From the NCBI RefSeq assembly GCF_900094735.1, contig NZ_FMBM01000001.1:868001-932000 (forward strand): a stretch of DNA of 64,000 nt. The letters are read 5' to 3'. A program made the translations under genes and the position numbers. Below are positions 57,163-64,000 of the stretch, piece after piece. How positions within the stretch are numbered: position 1 is the stretch's first letter; every line of letters starts with the position of its first letter. The notes beneath the pieces were generated by a model. That model worked only from the letters and a program-made list of their open reading frames with translations. It made no database searches and was not told the DNA's origin. Origin of the DNA: Saliniramus fredricksonii (GTDB lineage Bacteria; Pseudomonadota; Alphaproteobacteria; Rhizobiales; Beijerinckiaceae).

Positions 57163-58891
57163 GCGCCTGCGCCGGGCCTATCTGCGCTGGAGCCGCCTCG
57201 GCGCCGCCGGGCTGCTCGTCCTGCCCTTCGCCGCGACCTCGCTCCTCGGCTTTCTCTGGCTGCATGAACGGGGCATGCTGCTCTGGTTCGTGCTCGGCTG
57301 TGTCGCCCTCGCCACGCTGATCTGGAGCGGACGGCTCGGGCTCGCCTGGCAGTATCGGCGCCGGGAGCGTGGAAAGGCGCGTGCGCAGGGCGAAGCGCGT
57401 GCGCAGGGTGAAGCACGCGAAGCATCGCAGGATGGCGATGCGGGGGCCGGTCTGCGCGAACGGCTCGCTCATCCTCCGATCGATCCGGAATGGAGCGCGC
57501 GCGAGACCGCAATCTACGAGGCCTCGCGCGCCGCCATCGCCGAGCGCCTGACCGCGCCGGTCGCGTGGGAGGCGCTCCCCGAACAAGCCGTCGCCGTGGT
57601 CGAGGACGTCGCCGCGCGCATGTCTGACGGCAAGCGCGGCGCGCTCGATTTCACCCTGCCGGAGGCGCTGTTGCTGATCGACCGGGTCGCGCTGCGCTAC
57701 CGGGAGTTCCTGCGCAGCCACGTGCCGTTCTCCGATCAGCTCTCGATGCGCGCGGTACACTGGCTCTGGAGCCGGCAGGATCAGGCGCGCACGGTCTGGA
57801 AATACGGCTATCTCGCCTATCGCGGCCTGAGGCTCGCCTTCAACCCGCCGGTGGGCGTGCTGCGTGAGATCGAGCGCGCCGCGACTGCCGGCCTGCAGGA
57901 CCGGCTCAGCGATCAGGTGGTGCGCGATGCGCAGGCGATCCTGCTGGAGGAGGTCGCGCAGGCGGCGGTCGATCTCTATTCCGGGCGCCTGAAATTCTCC
58001 GATGCCGAGCTGATCGAGATCCAGCTCGGCTCCGAATTGCGTGATCGCAACAGCCTCGCGCGGCCCGACGACCCGGTGCGGATCATCGTGGTGGGGCAGG
58101 TCTCGGCGGGCAAGTCGACGCTGATCAACGCGCTGGCCGGTGACGGCCCTGCGGAGACCGATCTCGCCCCGACCACGGACCGGCTGACGGCGCACGCGAT
58201 CGAGATCGACGATATTCCCTGCCGCCTCGTCGATACGATGGGGCTCGACGGCTCGGCAAGCGTTCAACAGACGCTGGCGCAGGAAATCGCCGAGGCGGAC
58301 ATGGTGCTGTGGGTGCTGCGCGCCAATCGCCCGGGACGCGCCGTCGACATCGCCCTGCGCGACGCCGTGATGGCGTATTTCGCCGAAGATGCAGCGCGCC
58401 GGCTTGCGCCGATCATCCCGGTGGCGACGGCGGCGGATGCGCTGTTGCCGGATTGGCCCTATACCGAAAACCGCCTGCCCGAGGCGGCACAGGCCGTGAT
58501 CGGGAAGGCAATCGTGGCTTTGCGCGCCGATTTCGCCGGAAAGCTCGGCGACATGCCGCCGATCCCGGTCTGCGCGCGGGCGCCGTCATGGAACCTCGAT
58601 ACCCTGCATAACGCCATTGCCGGCCAGCTCGGCGAAGCTTTGATGACGCAGCGCAATCGCCGGCGTCTGGGAAGTCCCCAAGGGCTGCGTTTCGGCGAGA
58701 ATCTGGGCCGCGCCGGACGCGGTGTCGCCAAGGGCTTCAAGGTCTTCGGCGGGCGCTTGTGGCAGGCCGCGCGCAATCCGAAGGAGGATCTTGCGGCACC
58801 GGTGCCGCAGACCACGCCACAGTCCGCGCCGCAGCGCCCGGTATCGCCCGCAAATTCCGGGACGAAGCCCGGTTCTGACGGTAAATCCTGA
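57149..58891 (+). CDS. Second membrane GTPase (dynamin/Era-like)
   Basis: ATG 57149 lies inside the previous gene and gives 580 residues. Two N-terminal membrane helices (about 16-34 and 43-62) are followed by a repeat-containing Arg/Glu/Gln linker and a helical region. A GTPase domain follows with G1 GQVSAGKSTLINAL (near 314), G2 Thr in LAPTTDRLT and G3 LVDTMGLDG. G4 is degenerate (VATAAD). The C-terminal 60 residues are basic and then Pro/Gln-rich. The N-terminal membrane anchor plus central helical domain before the G domain is unusual. The overlap with the first GTPase gene indicates a stoichiometric pair. Confidence 0.82.
   Translation: MQLAERLRRAYLRWSRLGAAGLLVLPFAATSLLGFLWLHERGMLLWFVLGCVALATLIWSGRLGLAWQYRRRERGKARAQGEARAQGEAREASQDGDAGAGLRERLAHPPIDPEWSARETAIYEASRAAIAERLTAPVAWEALPEQAVAVVEDVAARMSDGKRGALDFTLPEALLLIDRVALRYREFLRSHVPFSDQLSMRAVHWLWSRQDQARTVWKYGYLAYRGLRLAFNPPVGVLREIERAATAGLQDRLSDQVVRDAQAILLEEVAQAAVDLYSGRLKFSDAELIEIQLGSELRDRNSLARPDDPVRIIVVGQVSAGKSTLINALAGDGPAETDLAPTTDRLTAHAIEIDDIPCRLVDTMGLDGSASVQQTLAQEIAEADMVLWVLRANRPGRAVDIALRDAVMAYFAEDAARRLAPIIPVATAADALLPDWPYTENRLPEAAQAVIGKAIVALRADFAGKLGDMPPIPVCARAPSWNLDTLHNAIAGQLGEALMTQRNRRRLGSPQGLRFGENLGRAGRGVAKGFKVFGGRLWQAARNPKEDLAAPVPQTTPQSAPQRPVSPANSGTKPGSDGKS
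57377..57412 (+). repeat. Two tandem 18-bp units in the second GTPase gene
   Basis: GCGCGTGCGCAGGGCGAA (57377-57394) is repeated with one change (57395-57412). It encodes ARAQGE twice in the linker after the membrane helices. Confidence 0.85.
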
Positions 58892-59000
58892 GGGCGCATT
58901 CGTCAGAGCTCCGCGCGAATACGCATCAAGCGCGTAACGCAATGGCAAGCACTGTTGCGCGAAGATGGGATCTCGCCATTGATCTCAGCGAGGTATTGGC

Positions 59001-59192
59001 ATGGATGCGCTTTTCGCAATGCTGCGTGAAAACAGTTTCTTCTTTCTCGCGGCAGGTGCGTGTGCGGGCATCATGGTGATCCTGCACGCCTTCGGTCTGC
59101 TCGGGCACTGGTATCTGGCATGGTGCGGGGGCGATCACGGGGCCCAGGGCAGCGGCGGTACCGATGGCGGGGATTGCGGCGGGGGCGACTGA
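59001..59192 (+). CDS. 63-residue membrane protein with Gly/Asp/Cys-rich tail
   Basis: ATG 59001 follows GCGAGG at a good distance. Residues 12-42 are hydrophobic (FFFLAAGACAGIMVILHAFGLLGHWYLAW), which allows one long or two short helices. The tail GGDHGAQGSGGTDGGDCGGGD is nearly all Gly, Asp and Ser with one Cys. I do not recognise it. It follows the GTPase pair by 109 bases on the same strand and could belong to that unit. The ending resembles Gly-rich tails of small secreted or metal-binding proteins, but no function is claimed. Confidence 0.6.
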   Translation: MDALFAMLRENSFFFLAAGACAGIMVILHAFGLLGHWYLAWCGGDHGAQGSGGTDGGDCGGGD

Positions 59193-59221
59193 ACGCCCCG
59201 CGCCGCCGCTTCGCGCGCTGA

Positions 59222-60337
59222 TCAGCCCGCATCTTCCCTGATCACGCCACGGCGGATCTGGTCTTCCTCGATCGATTCGAAGAGCGCCTTGAAATTGCCC
59301 TCGCCGAAGCCGTCATCCCCCTTGCGCTGGATGAATTCGAAGAAGATCGGTCCGACCACGGTCTTCGAGAAGCGCTGCAGCAGGCATTTCGTATAGCCGC
59401 CTTCGACCACACCCTCGCCGTCGATGAGGATGCCGTTCTTCTGCAGGCGCTCCAGCGATTCGCCATGCTTGGGCAGGCGCTTGTCAATGCGCGCATAATA
59501 GATGTCGTTGGGTGCGGGCATGAATTCGAGCCCGCTCTCGGTCAGCGTCTCGATCGAGCGATACAGATCCGTCGAGCCCAGCGCCACATGCTGGATACCC
59601 TCGCCCTTGTACTGGTCGAGATATTCCTGGATCTGGCCGGATTCGCCGGCATCCTCGTTGATCGGGATGCGGATTTTATTATCCGGGCTGGTCATGGCGC
59701 GCGAATGCAGGCCGGTCAATTTGCCGGCAATGTCGAAATAGCGGATCTGGCGGAAATTGAACAGCCGCTCGTAGAACTCTGCCCACTCGTTCATGCGTCC
59801 GCGATGCACGTTATGCGTCAGGTGGTCGATATAGTGCAGGCCCACACCTTCCGGATGCGGATCGCGTTCGCCGAGCCATTCGAAATCGACATCGTAGATC
59901 GAGCCCTTCGCGCCGTAGCGATCGACGAGATAGATCTGCAAGCCGCCGATCCCCTCGATGGCGGGGATGTTGAGTTCCATCGGCCCGACCTGCGTCTGCG
60001 CCGGTTTGGCGCCAAGCGAAAGCGCGCGCTCATAGGCGTGGCGCGCATCAACGACGCGAAACGCCATGGCCGGCGCAGAGGGTCCGTGCTTCTGGGCGAA
60101 TTTCGCGGCGAAGCTCTCGGGTTCCGCGTTGAGGATGAAGTTGATGTCGCCCTGACGGTAGAGCGTGACGTTTTTTGAGCGGTGCCGCGCCACGGCAGTA
60201 AAGCCCATCACCTTGAACAGGCGGTCGAGCGCATCCGGATCGGGATGGCAGAATTCGACGAATTCGAATCCGTCCGTGCCCATGGGATTGTCCTCGGAAA
60301 TCTCCGGGGGTGGGGCATCGTGGGGGAAAGGACCCAT
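59222..60337 (-). CDS. hpd: 4-hydroxyphenylpyruvate dioxygenase
   Basis: The 371-residue enzyme converts 4-hydroxyphenylpyruvate to homogentisate in tyrosine breakdown. It has two vicinal-oxygen-chelate domains. The iron ligands are the His in YIDHLTHNV, the His in GIQHVALGS and the Glu in [19 protein letters not shown] (family block). The first 18 residues before MGTDGFEF are an extension. ATG 60337 has a perfect AGGAGG. It is downstream of the MarR-type gene (33-base gap) and so probably cotranscribed, and it is divergent from hmgA, the next step. Confidence 0.96.
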   Translation of the reverse strand: MGPFPHDAPPPEISEDNPMGTDGFEFVEFCHPDPDALDRLFKVMGFTAVARHRSKNVTLYRQGDINFILNAEPESFAAKFAQKHGPSAPAMAFRVVDARHAYERALSLGAKPAQTQVGPMELNIPAIEGIGGLQIYLVDRYGAKGSIYDVDFEWLGERDPHPEGVGLHYIDHLTHNVHRGRMNEWAEFYERLFNFRQIRYFDIAGKLTGLHSRAMTSPDNKIRIPINEDAGESGQIQEYLDQYKGEGIQHVALGSTDLYRSIETLTESGLEFMPAPNDIYYARIDKRLPKHGESLERLQKNGILIDGEGVVEGGYTKCLLQRFSKTVVGPIFFEFIQRKGDDGFGEGNFKALFESIEEDQIRRGVIREDAG

Positions 60338-60370
60338 TGGTTCCTCCTGTTCTGATGGGTGCCCGGGCGT

Positions 60371-60862
60371 TCAGGCGTCCGGGTCCGGATCGGGTGCGAG
60401 GTTGCGCGTATGCGCGTCGAGCTTCTCGATCAGCCGGATGAATTCCGCGCGCTCGCCCGGTGCGAAAGCCGCGGTGATCTCTTCCTCGAAGCTGCGTGCC
60501 TGCGGCACGACGGCTTCGTAGATGGCCCGGCCTTCTTCCGTGAGGCGCAGATGCTCCTCGCGCATGTCGAAGGCATTGGGCTCCTTGCGCAGAAGTCCGC
60601 GCTCGACCAGCGCTGTCACCGCGCGCGATACCGTCGATTTATGCATCATGCCGTGCCGCGCGATGTCGCGCGCGGTCCGCACCGGATACTGGCCGAGCGT
60701 GGCAATGACCCGCCATTGCGGAATGGTGAGCTGGAAGCGCTCGGCATAGATGCGTGCCAGCGCATTCGATGTGCGCGCCGAGAGAATGACCAGCCGGTAA
60801 GGCAGGAATTCTTCCAGCTTGAGCAAGGTCCGGCTATCATTGGCCGCTGCGGAAACCGACAT
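60371..60862 (-). CDS. MarR-family regulator of homogentisate pathway
   Basis: ATG 60862 gives a 163-residue MarR protein. It has dimerisation helices at both ends and a winged helix-turn-helix ([47 protein letters not shown] as blocks from about 45 to 90). A longer frame to 60976 would overlap the hmgA start. Placement between hpd and divergent hmgA, plus two matching operator-like sites in the gap, makes it the likely local regulator responding to a pathway intermediate. The ligand is not known. Confidence 0.9.
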   Translation of the reverse strand: MSVSAAANDSRTLLKLEEFLPYRLVILSARTSNALARIYAERFQLTIPQWRVIATLGQYPVRTARDIARHGMMHKSTVSRAVTALVERGLLRKEPNAFDMREEHLRLTEEGRAIYEAVVPQARSFEEEITAAFAPGERAEFIRLIEKLDAHTRNLAPDPDPDA

Positions 60863-60880
60863 GCGCCCTCGCAGGGGTTC

Positions 60881-60926
60881 GTTGACAGTGCAACCAATCT
60901 GCCACAGAATTCGTTCCACAAGCAAC
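60881..60926 (+). promoter_or_regulatory. hmgA promoter with two operator-like 14-mers
   Basis: A consensus -35 TTGACA (60882-60887) and a -10 CAGAAT (60905-60910) are 17 bases apart. Two 14-base sites of the form GTT-N6-GCAAC, each with partial dyad symmetry, lie at 60881-60894 and 60913-60926, exactly 32 bases apart. That is three helical turns. One covers the -35 and the other the start point, a layout suited to repression by the adjacent MarR protein. Confidence 0.6.
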
Positions 60927-60974
60927 CAAATTCTGTCCGGCGCCAGCGCGGGCCGGCGCGAGGGGAGGTCCATC

Positions 60975-62291
60975 ATGGCAGCACGCTACATGTCCGGATT
61001 CGGCAACAGCTTCGAGACCGAGGCCCTGCCGGATGCATTGCCGATCGGGCGCAATTCACCGCAGAAATGCAATTACGGCCTCTATGCCGAGCAGCTTTCA
61101 GGATCGCCCTTCACCGCGCCGCAGGCGACCAACCAGCGCTCGTGGCTCTACCGCATCCGCCCGACGGTGAAGCATTCGGGGCGCTATCGCAAGGTCGACA
61201 AGCGTCATCTGCGCACCGCGCCCTGCCGCGAGGATGCCGATACGCCGATCGGCCAGATGCGCTGGAGCCCGGTGCCGATGCCCGACGAGAAGATCAGCTT
61301 CGTCGAAGGTCTGTGCACGGTGACGACGGCGGGCGACGCGGATACCCAGGTCGGCATGGCCGCGCATCTGCTGTTCGTCACCCGCGCCATGCAGGACGAG
61401 TATTTCTTCAACGCCGATGGCGAATTGCTGATCGTGGCGCAGGAGAATCGCTTGCGCCTGTGTACGGAGTTCGGCGTGATCGAGATCGAGCCCGGCGAGA
61501 TCTGCATCATCCCGCGTGGCGTCATCTTCCGCACCGAGCTCGTCGACGGGCCGGCACGGGCTTATGTCTGCGAGAATTACGGCGGCGCCTTCACCCTGCC
61601 GGATCGCGGGCCGATCGGGGCCAATTGCCTGGCCAATCCGCGCGACTTCCTCACGCCGGTTGCCGCATACGAGGATCGCGAGGTGCCCTCGAAGCTCTAT
61701 GTGAAATGGGGCGGCGAGCTCTATCTCTCCGAGATCGGCCAGTCCCCGCTCGATGTGGTGGCCTGGCACGGCAATTACGCGCCCTACAAATACGATCTGC
61801 GGCATTTCTCGCCGGTGGGTGCGATTTCCTTCGATCATCCCGACCCGTCGATCTTCACGGTGATGACCGCGCCGTCGGAGACGCCGGGTACGGCCAATAT
61901 CGACTTCGTCATCTTCCCAGAGCGCTGGATGGTGGCGGAGAACACCTTCCGCCCGCCCTGGTATCACCGCAACATCATGTCGGAATTCATGGGGCTGATC
62001 TACGGTGTCTACGACGCCAAGCCGGAGGGCTTCACCCCGGGCGGGTTCAGCCTGCACAATTGCATGCTGCCGCACGGACCCGACGAACAGGCCTTCGAAA
62101 CCGCCTCCAACGGCGAGTTGAAACCCGTCAAGCTCACCGGCACCATGGCCTTCATGTTCGAGACGCGCTTCCCCCAGCGGATCACGCGCTATGCGGCGGA
62201 TCTGCCGGAATTGCAGGAGAATTACATCGATTGCTGGGACGGGCTGAACAAGCATTTCGACCCCGACCGCAAGGATCCGTGGGATCGCTGA
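60975..62291 (+). CDS. hmgA: Homogentisate 1,2-dioxygenase
   Basis: The 438-residue enzyme opens the aromatic ring of homogentisate to maleylacetoacetate. [72 protein letters not shown] and [14 protein letters not shown] are signature blocks and include the iron ligands. ATG 60975 has GGGGAGG in front. The next enzymes (maleylacetoacetate isomerase, fumarylacetoacetase) are not in the window. Confidence 0.97.
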   Translation: MAARYMSGFGNSFETEALPDALPIGRNSPQKCNYGLYAEQLSGSPFTAPQATNQRSWLYRIRPTVKHSGRYRKVDKRHLRTAPCREDADTPIGQMRWSPVPMPDEKISFVEGLCTVTTAGDADTQVGMAAHLLFVTRAMQDEYFFNADGELLIVAQENRLRLCTEFGVIEIEPGEICIIPRGVIFRTELVDGPARAYVCENYGGAFTLPDRGPIGANCLANPRDFLTPVAAYEDREVPSKLYVKWGGELYLSEIGQSPLDVVAWHGNYAPYKYDLRHFSPVGAISFDHPDPSIFTVMTAPSETPGTANIDFVIFPERWMVAENTFRPPWYHRNIMSEFMGLIYGVYDAKPEGFTPGGFSLHNCMLPHGPDEQAFETASNGELKPVKLTGTMAFMFETRFPQRITRYAADLPELQENYIDCWDGLNKHFDPDRKDPWDR

Positions 62292-62314
62292 GCGCATGAC
62301 AGGCACAAACCCTG

Positions 62315-62344
62315 CAAAAAAGGCCGCCCCGGACAGGGCGGCCT
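62315..62344 (-). terminator. Intrinsic terminator of mucR
   Basis: AGGCCGCCC (62321-62329) and GGGCGGCCT (62336-62344) form a perfect 9-bp stem with a 6-base loop. On the minus strand it is followed by TTTTTGC, 30 bases after the mucR stop. It may also help end the convergent hmgA transcript. Confidence 0.8.
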
Positions 62345-62374
62345 CTTCGATTCAGGCAGTATGCCTTGCGCGAT

Positions 62375-62836
62375 TCACGCAACCTTGCGCGAACGCCGTC
62401 CGCGCGGGGCGGTTTCGCCCTCCGGCGCCTTGCGACGCTGGGCGCCGAGACCCATGGCCTTGGCCAGCTCGGAACGGGCCGAGGCGTAATTCGGTGCAAC
62501 CATCGGATAATCCGCCGGCAGGCCCCATTTGGCGCGATATTCTTCCGGCGTCATGTCGTATTTCGTGCGCAGATGGCGCTTGAGCGACTTGAACTTCTTG
62601 CCGTCTTCAAGACAGATGATGAAGTCCGGCGTGATGGACTTCTTGACCGGCACGGCCGGAACCGGCGCTTCGACCTGCTCTTCCTGGGCGCCTGTGGCGA
62701 TTTTCTGCAGCGAGCCGTGCACGGCCTCGATCAGGCCCGGAAGCTCGGCCGTAGGCAAAGAATTGTTGCTGACGTAAGCAGATACGATTTCGACCGCCAG
62801 CTCGATATGGGCGTTGTCCTGCGCCGTTTCACTCAT
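62375..62836 (-). CDS. mucR: MucR/Ros-family transcriptional regulator
   Basis: The 153-residue protein has an N-terminal oligomerisation region and the MucR DNA-binding domain [31 protein letters not shown] (as blocks from about 74 to 104). MucR proteins are H-NS-like global silencers of AT-rich and surface genes in alphaproteobacteria. Of the four Ros zinc ligands only Cys75 and His88 are clear; the second Cys is absent and position 92 is Lys rather than His. It may fold without zinc. AGAGG precedes ATG 62836. An unusually long AT-rich upstream region suggests autoregulation. Confidence 0.93.
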   Translation of the reverse strand: MSETAQDNAHIELAVEIVSAYVSNNSLPTAELPGLIEAVHGSLQKIATGAQEEQVEAPVPAVPVKKSITPDFIICLEDGKKFKSLKRHLRTKYDMTPEEYRAKWGLPADYPMVAPNYASARSELAKAMGLGAQRRKAPEGETAPRGRRSRKVA

Positions 62837-63203
62837 CGTTACGAACCTCTTTCAAAGTTAGACCCATGTTCATTTACCGGTTATCAACCGATGGGTGATG
62901 TTGCGCTGTCAAACAAGGCTTGAATCAGCGCGAATTGACATGTTGCTCCGACAAGTATGTCAAAAAATATTTTTCATCAAGAGGAGTAAAATAAAAATCT
63001 CTTGAAATTTTCCATCATGGCCATGCTCTGCCGTAGTAAATTGACTGATCCCAAACTCAGACCGTCCGGCTCCAAGCGTCGCGACGCCCTTGTTTGCAAG
63101 GAATTCATTGTCGCATGCGCTGAAGCGCAGATATTTCCCACGCCTTGAAAATTCAAATCGCGCTTTGCGGTATCGCGCGAAGCAGTGTCGTCGTGACGAC
63201 AAG
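62837..63203. other. AT-rich intergenic control region upstream of mucR
   Basis: This stretch holds no convincing gene. A 95-codon minus-strand frame (62960-63247) includes a terminator and has no ribosome binding site. The region contains two inverted repeats and A/T tracts between 62935 and 63010. It probably carries the mucR promoter and its own binding sites. Confidence 0.5.
62935..63005. promoter_or_regulatory. Two inverted repeats and AT tract before mucR
   Basis: TTGACAT (62935-62941) and ATGTCAA (62957-62963) are perfect 7-bp arms with a 15-base spacer. TCAAGAG (62977-62983) and CTCTTGA (62999-63005) are a second perfect pair, and the DNA between is a run of A and T. MucR binds AT-rich DNA with T-A steps, so autoregulation is plausible. 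Confidence 0.4.
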
Positions 63204-63237
63204 CAAAACGCCCCGGAAGCTTGCCGCTCCGGGGCGT
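63204..63237 (-). terminator. Intrinsic terminator after the glyoxalase-fold gene
   Basis: ACGCCCCGGA (63208-63217) and TCCGGGGCGT (63228-63237) form a perfect 10-bp stem with a 10-base loop. On the minus strand it is followed by TTTTGCTT, 66 bases after the stop of the dioxygenase-like gene. Confidence 0.75.
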
Positions 63238-63302
63238 GGAGAATCATTGCGACAGGCGGGTGCCCGTTGTCGGATAAAATGATGCGCCGAATCAGCCGCT
63301 GG

Positions 63303-64000
63303 TCACAAGGGTTTCAGCCCGGCCTCGATCTGCGTGCGGCGCTCTTCCAGAAAGGGTGGCAGGGCGAGGCGCTCGCCGAGTGTCTCCATCGGCTCGTCGA
63401 CATCGAAACCGGGACCATCGGTCGCGATTTCGATGAGGATGCCGTTCGGCTCGCGGAAATACAGCGAGCGGAAGTAATGGCGGTCGACCGGCCCGCTCGA
63501 GGGCAGCCGAAGCGCGGCGAGGCGCTGGGCCCAGGCCTCGTATTGCGCGCGATCGGGCGTGCGGAAGGCGATATGGTGGACGCCGCCCGCCCCCTGGCGC
63601 GCCGGCGGCAGATCGGGCTCGGCGACGCGTTGCACTTCCGCATCCGGCCCGCCCGCGCCCATCTCGTAGACCTGCACCTTGCGCCCGTTTTCCTCGAATG
63701 CGCGCACCGGGCGCATGTCCAGAACCCGCGTCAGCACGAGATCCGTCGGCGCCGGATCGGGTACGCTCAGGGTGATCGGGCCGAGCCCCCGGATCTGGAA
63801 TTGCGCCGGTACCGGGCTTCTCTCCCAGAGCGCGCCGGCTCCCGCGCCGCCGTCATCGACCAGGCTCAGGCGCTGGCCCTCGGGATCCGCGAAATCGAGG
63901 CTTTCGCGCCCGTCGCGGGTGATGATGCCGCCATGCTGCACATTGTGCTCGTCGAAGCGCCCGAGCCAGTATTCCAGCGCCGCGCGCCCGGTGACGCGCA
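63303..64000 (-). CDS. Glyoxalase-fold (VOC) ring-cleaving dioxygenase-like protein, C-terminal part
   Basis: The frame is open from the right edge to the stop at 63303, so the N-terminus is missing. About 232 residues are visible: YWLGRFDEHNVQHGGI and ESLDFADPEGQRLSLVDD from the first VOC module, and GLGPITLSVPDP, GGVHHIAFRTPD and RSLYFREPNGILIEIATDGPGF from the second. The His in VHHIAF and the Glu in LIEIATD are the usual metal ligands. This matches the PcpA/LinE/MhqO-like ring-cleaving dioxygenase group, which acts on hydroquinone-type substrates. The apparent start at GTG 63941 is internal and not real. Confidence 0.85.
   Translation of the reverse strand, partial: RVTGRAALEYWLGRFDEHNVQHGGIITRDGRESLDFADPEGQRLSLVDDGGAGAGALWERSPVPAQFQIRGLGPITLSVPDPAPTDLVLTRVLDMRPVRAFEENGRKVQVYEMGAGGPDAEVQRVAEPDLPPARQGAGGVHHIAFRTPDRAQYEAWAQRLAALRLPSSGPVDRHYFRSLYFREPNGILIEIATDGPGFDVDEPMETLGERLALPPFLEERRTQIEAGLKPL

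Noticed and set aside
62960-63247. 95-codon minus-strand frame between mucR and the dioxygenase-like gene
   Set aside because: It contains the 10-bp terminator stem of the upstream gene in its first codons, and no ribosome binding site was found.
63303-63941. Apparent complete gene starting at GTG 63941
   Set aside because: The frame stays open to the right edge, and the upstream residues (YWLGRFDEHN) belong to the same VOC module, so the gene is truncated by the window rather than starting here.

Overview
The window is 64 kb of GC-rich chromosomal DNA from an alphaproteobacterium, most likely of the order Hyphomicrobiales (Rhizobiales). The evidence is a MucR/Ros-type regulator, a RibB with a degenerate GTP-cyclohydrolase-II half, DUF2125, DUF1223, DUF1674 (SdhAF4-like) and DCC1 proteins, a fused indolepyruvate:ferredoxin oxidoreductase, a TAXI-type TRAP transporter and GlnD with a C-terminal ACT pair. 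I cannot fix the genus. No rRNA, tRNA, CRISPR array, insertion sequence or prophage was recognised.

Layout. 1-6.7 kb: start of a DUF1007 gene (cut by the edge), the fused indolepyruvate oxidoreductase behind a palindromic operator, one AT-rich membrane-protein gene that looks acquired and has its own promoter/operator, an alpha/beta hydrolase and a DCC1 protein. 6.8-12.8 kb: DUF1223 protein, TAXI-TRAP permease and binding protein, and an orphan sensor kinase. 12.9-20.7 kb: a very large periplasmic AMIN-like/TPR-like protein, a small ORF, glnD and grpE. 20.7-28.9 kb: lipoprotein, LPS-type glycosyltransferase, squalene-synthase-like protein, creatininase-family protein, map, radC, htpX, SdhAF4-like gene, DUF2125 and a ChaC-like protein. 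29-38.6 kb: acnA, Lhr-like helicase with pdeM, glyS and an LhgO-like oxidase. 38.6-42 kb: ppa, an RraA-family protein and a GH15 hydrolase. 42-50 kb: a phnDCE1E2 uptake operon, an EamA permease, an M55 D-aminopeptidase, and a gap-arsJ arsenate-detoxification pair. 50-56 kb: aroC, ribB, pccA and a class III aminotransferase. 56-59.2 kb: two overlapping membrane GTPase genes and a 63-residue membrane protein. 59.2-64 kb: hpd with a MarR regulator, divergent from hmgA; mucR; and the end of a glyoxalase-fold dioxygenase.

How parts fit together. IOR, hpd and hmgA point to aromatic amino acid use. A canonical Pho box precedes phnD, and a second Pho-box-like element precedes gap-arsJ. This suggests that phosphorus starvation could induce phosphonate-type uptake and, at the same time, protection against arsenate taken up as a phosphate mimic. 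In both binding-protein-dependent transport operons (TAXI-TRAP and Phn) a hairpin lies directly after the binding-protein gene, which should favour more binding protein than permease.

Most of the window is ordinary chromosomal housekeeping sequence. The best candidates for something new are the AT-rich regulated membrane gene (4.25-5.12 kb), the proposed PhoB link to gap-arsJ, the overlapping GTPase pair with the small Gly/Cys protein, and the 1189-residue periplasmic protein with three AMIN-like modules. All functional calls come from reading motifs by eye; no database search was run.
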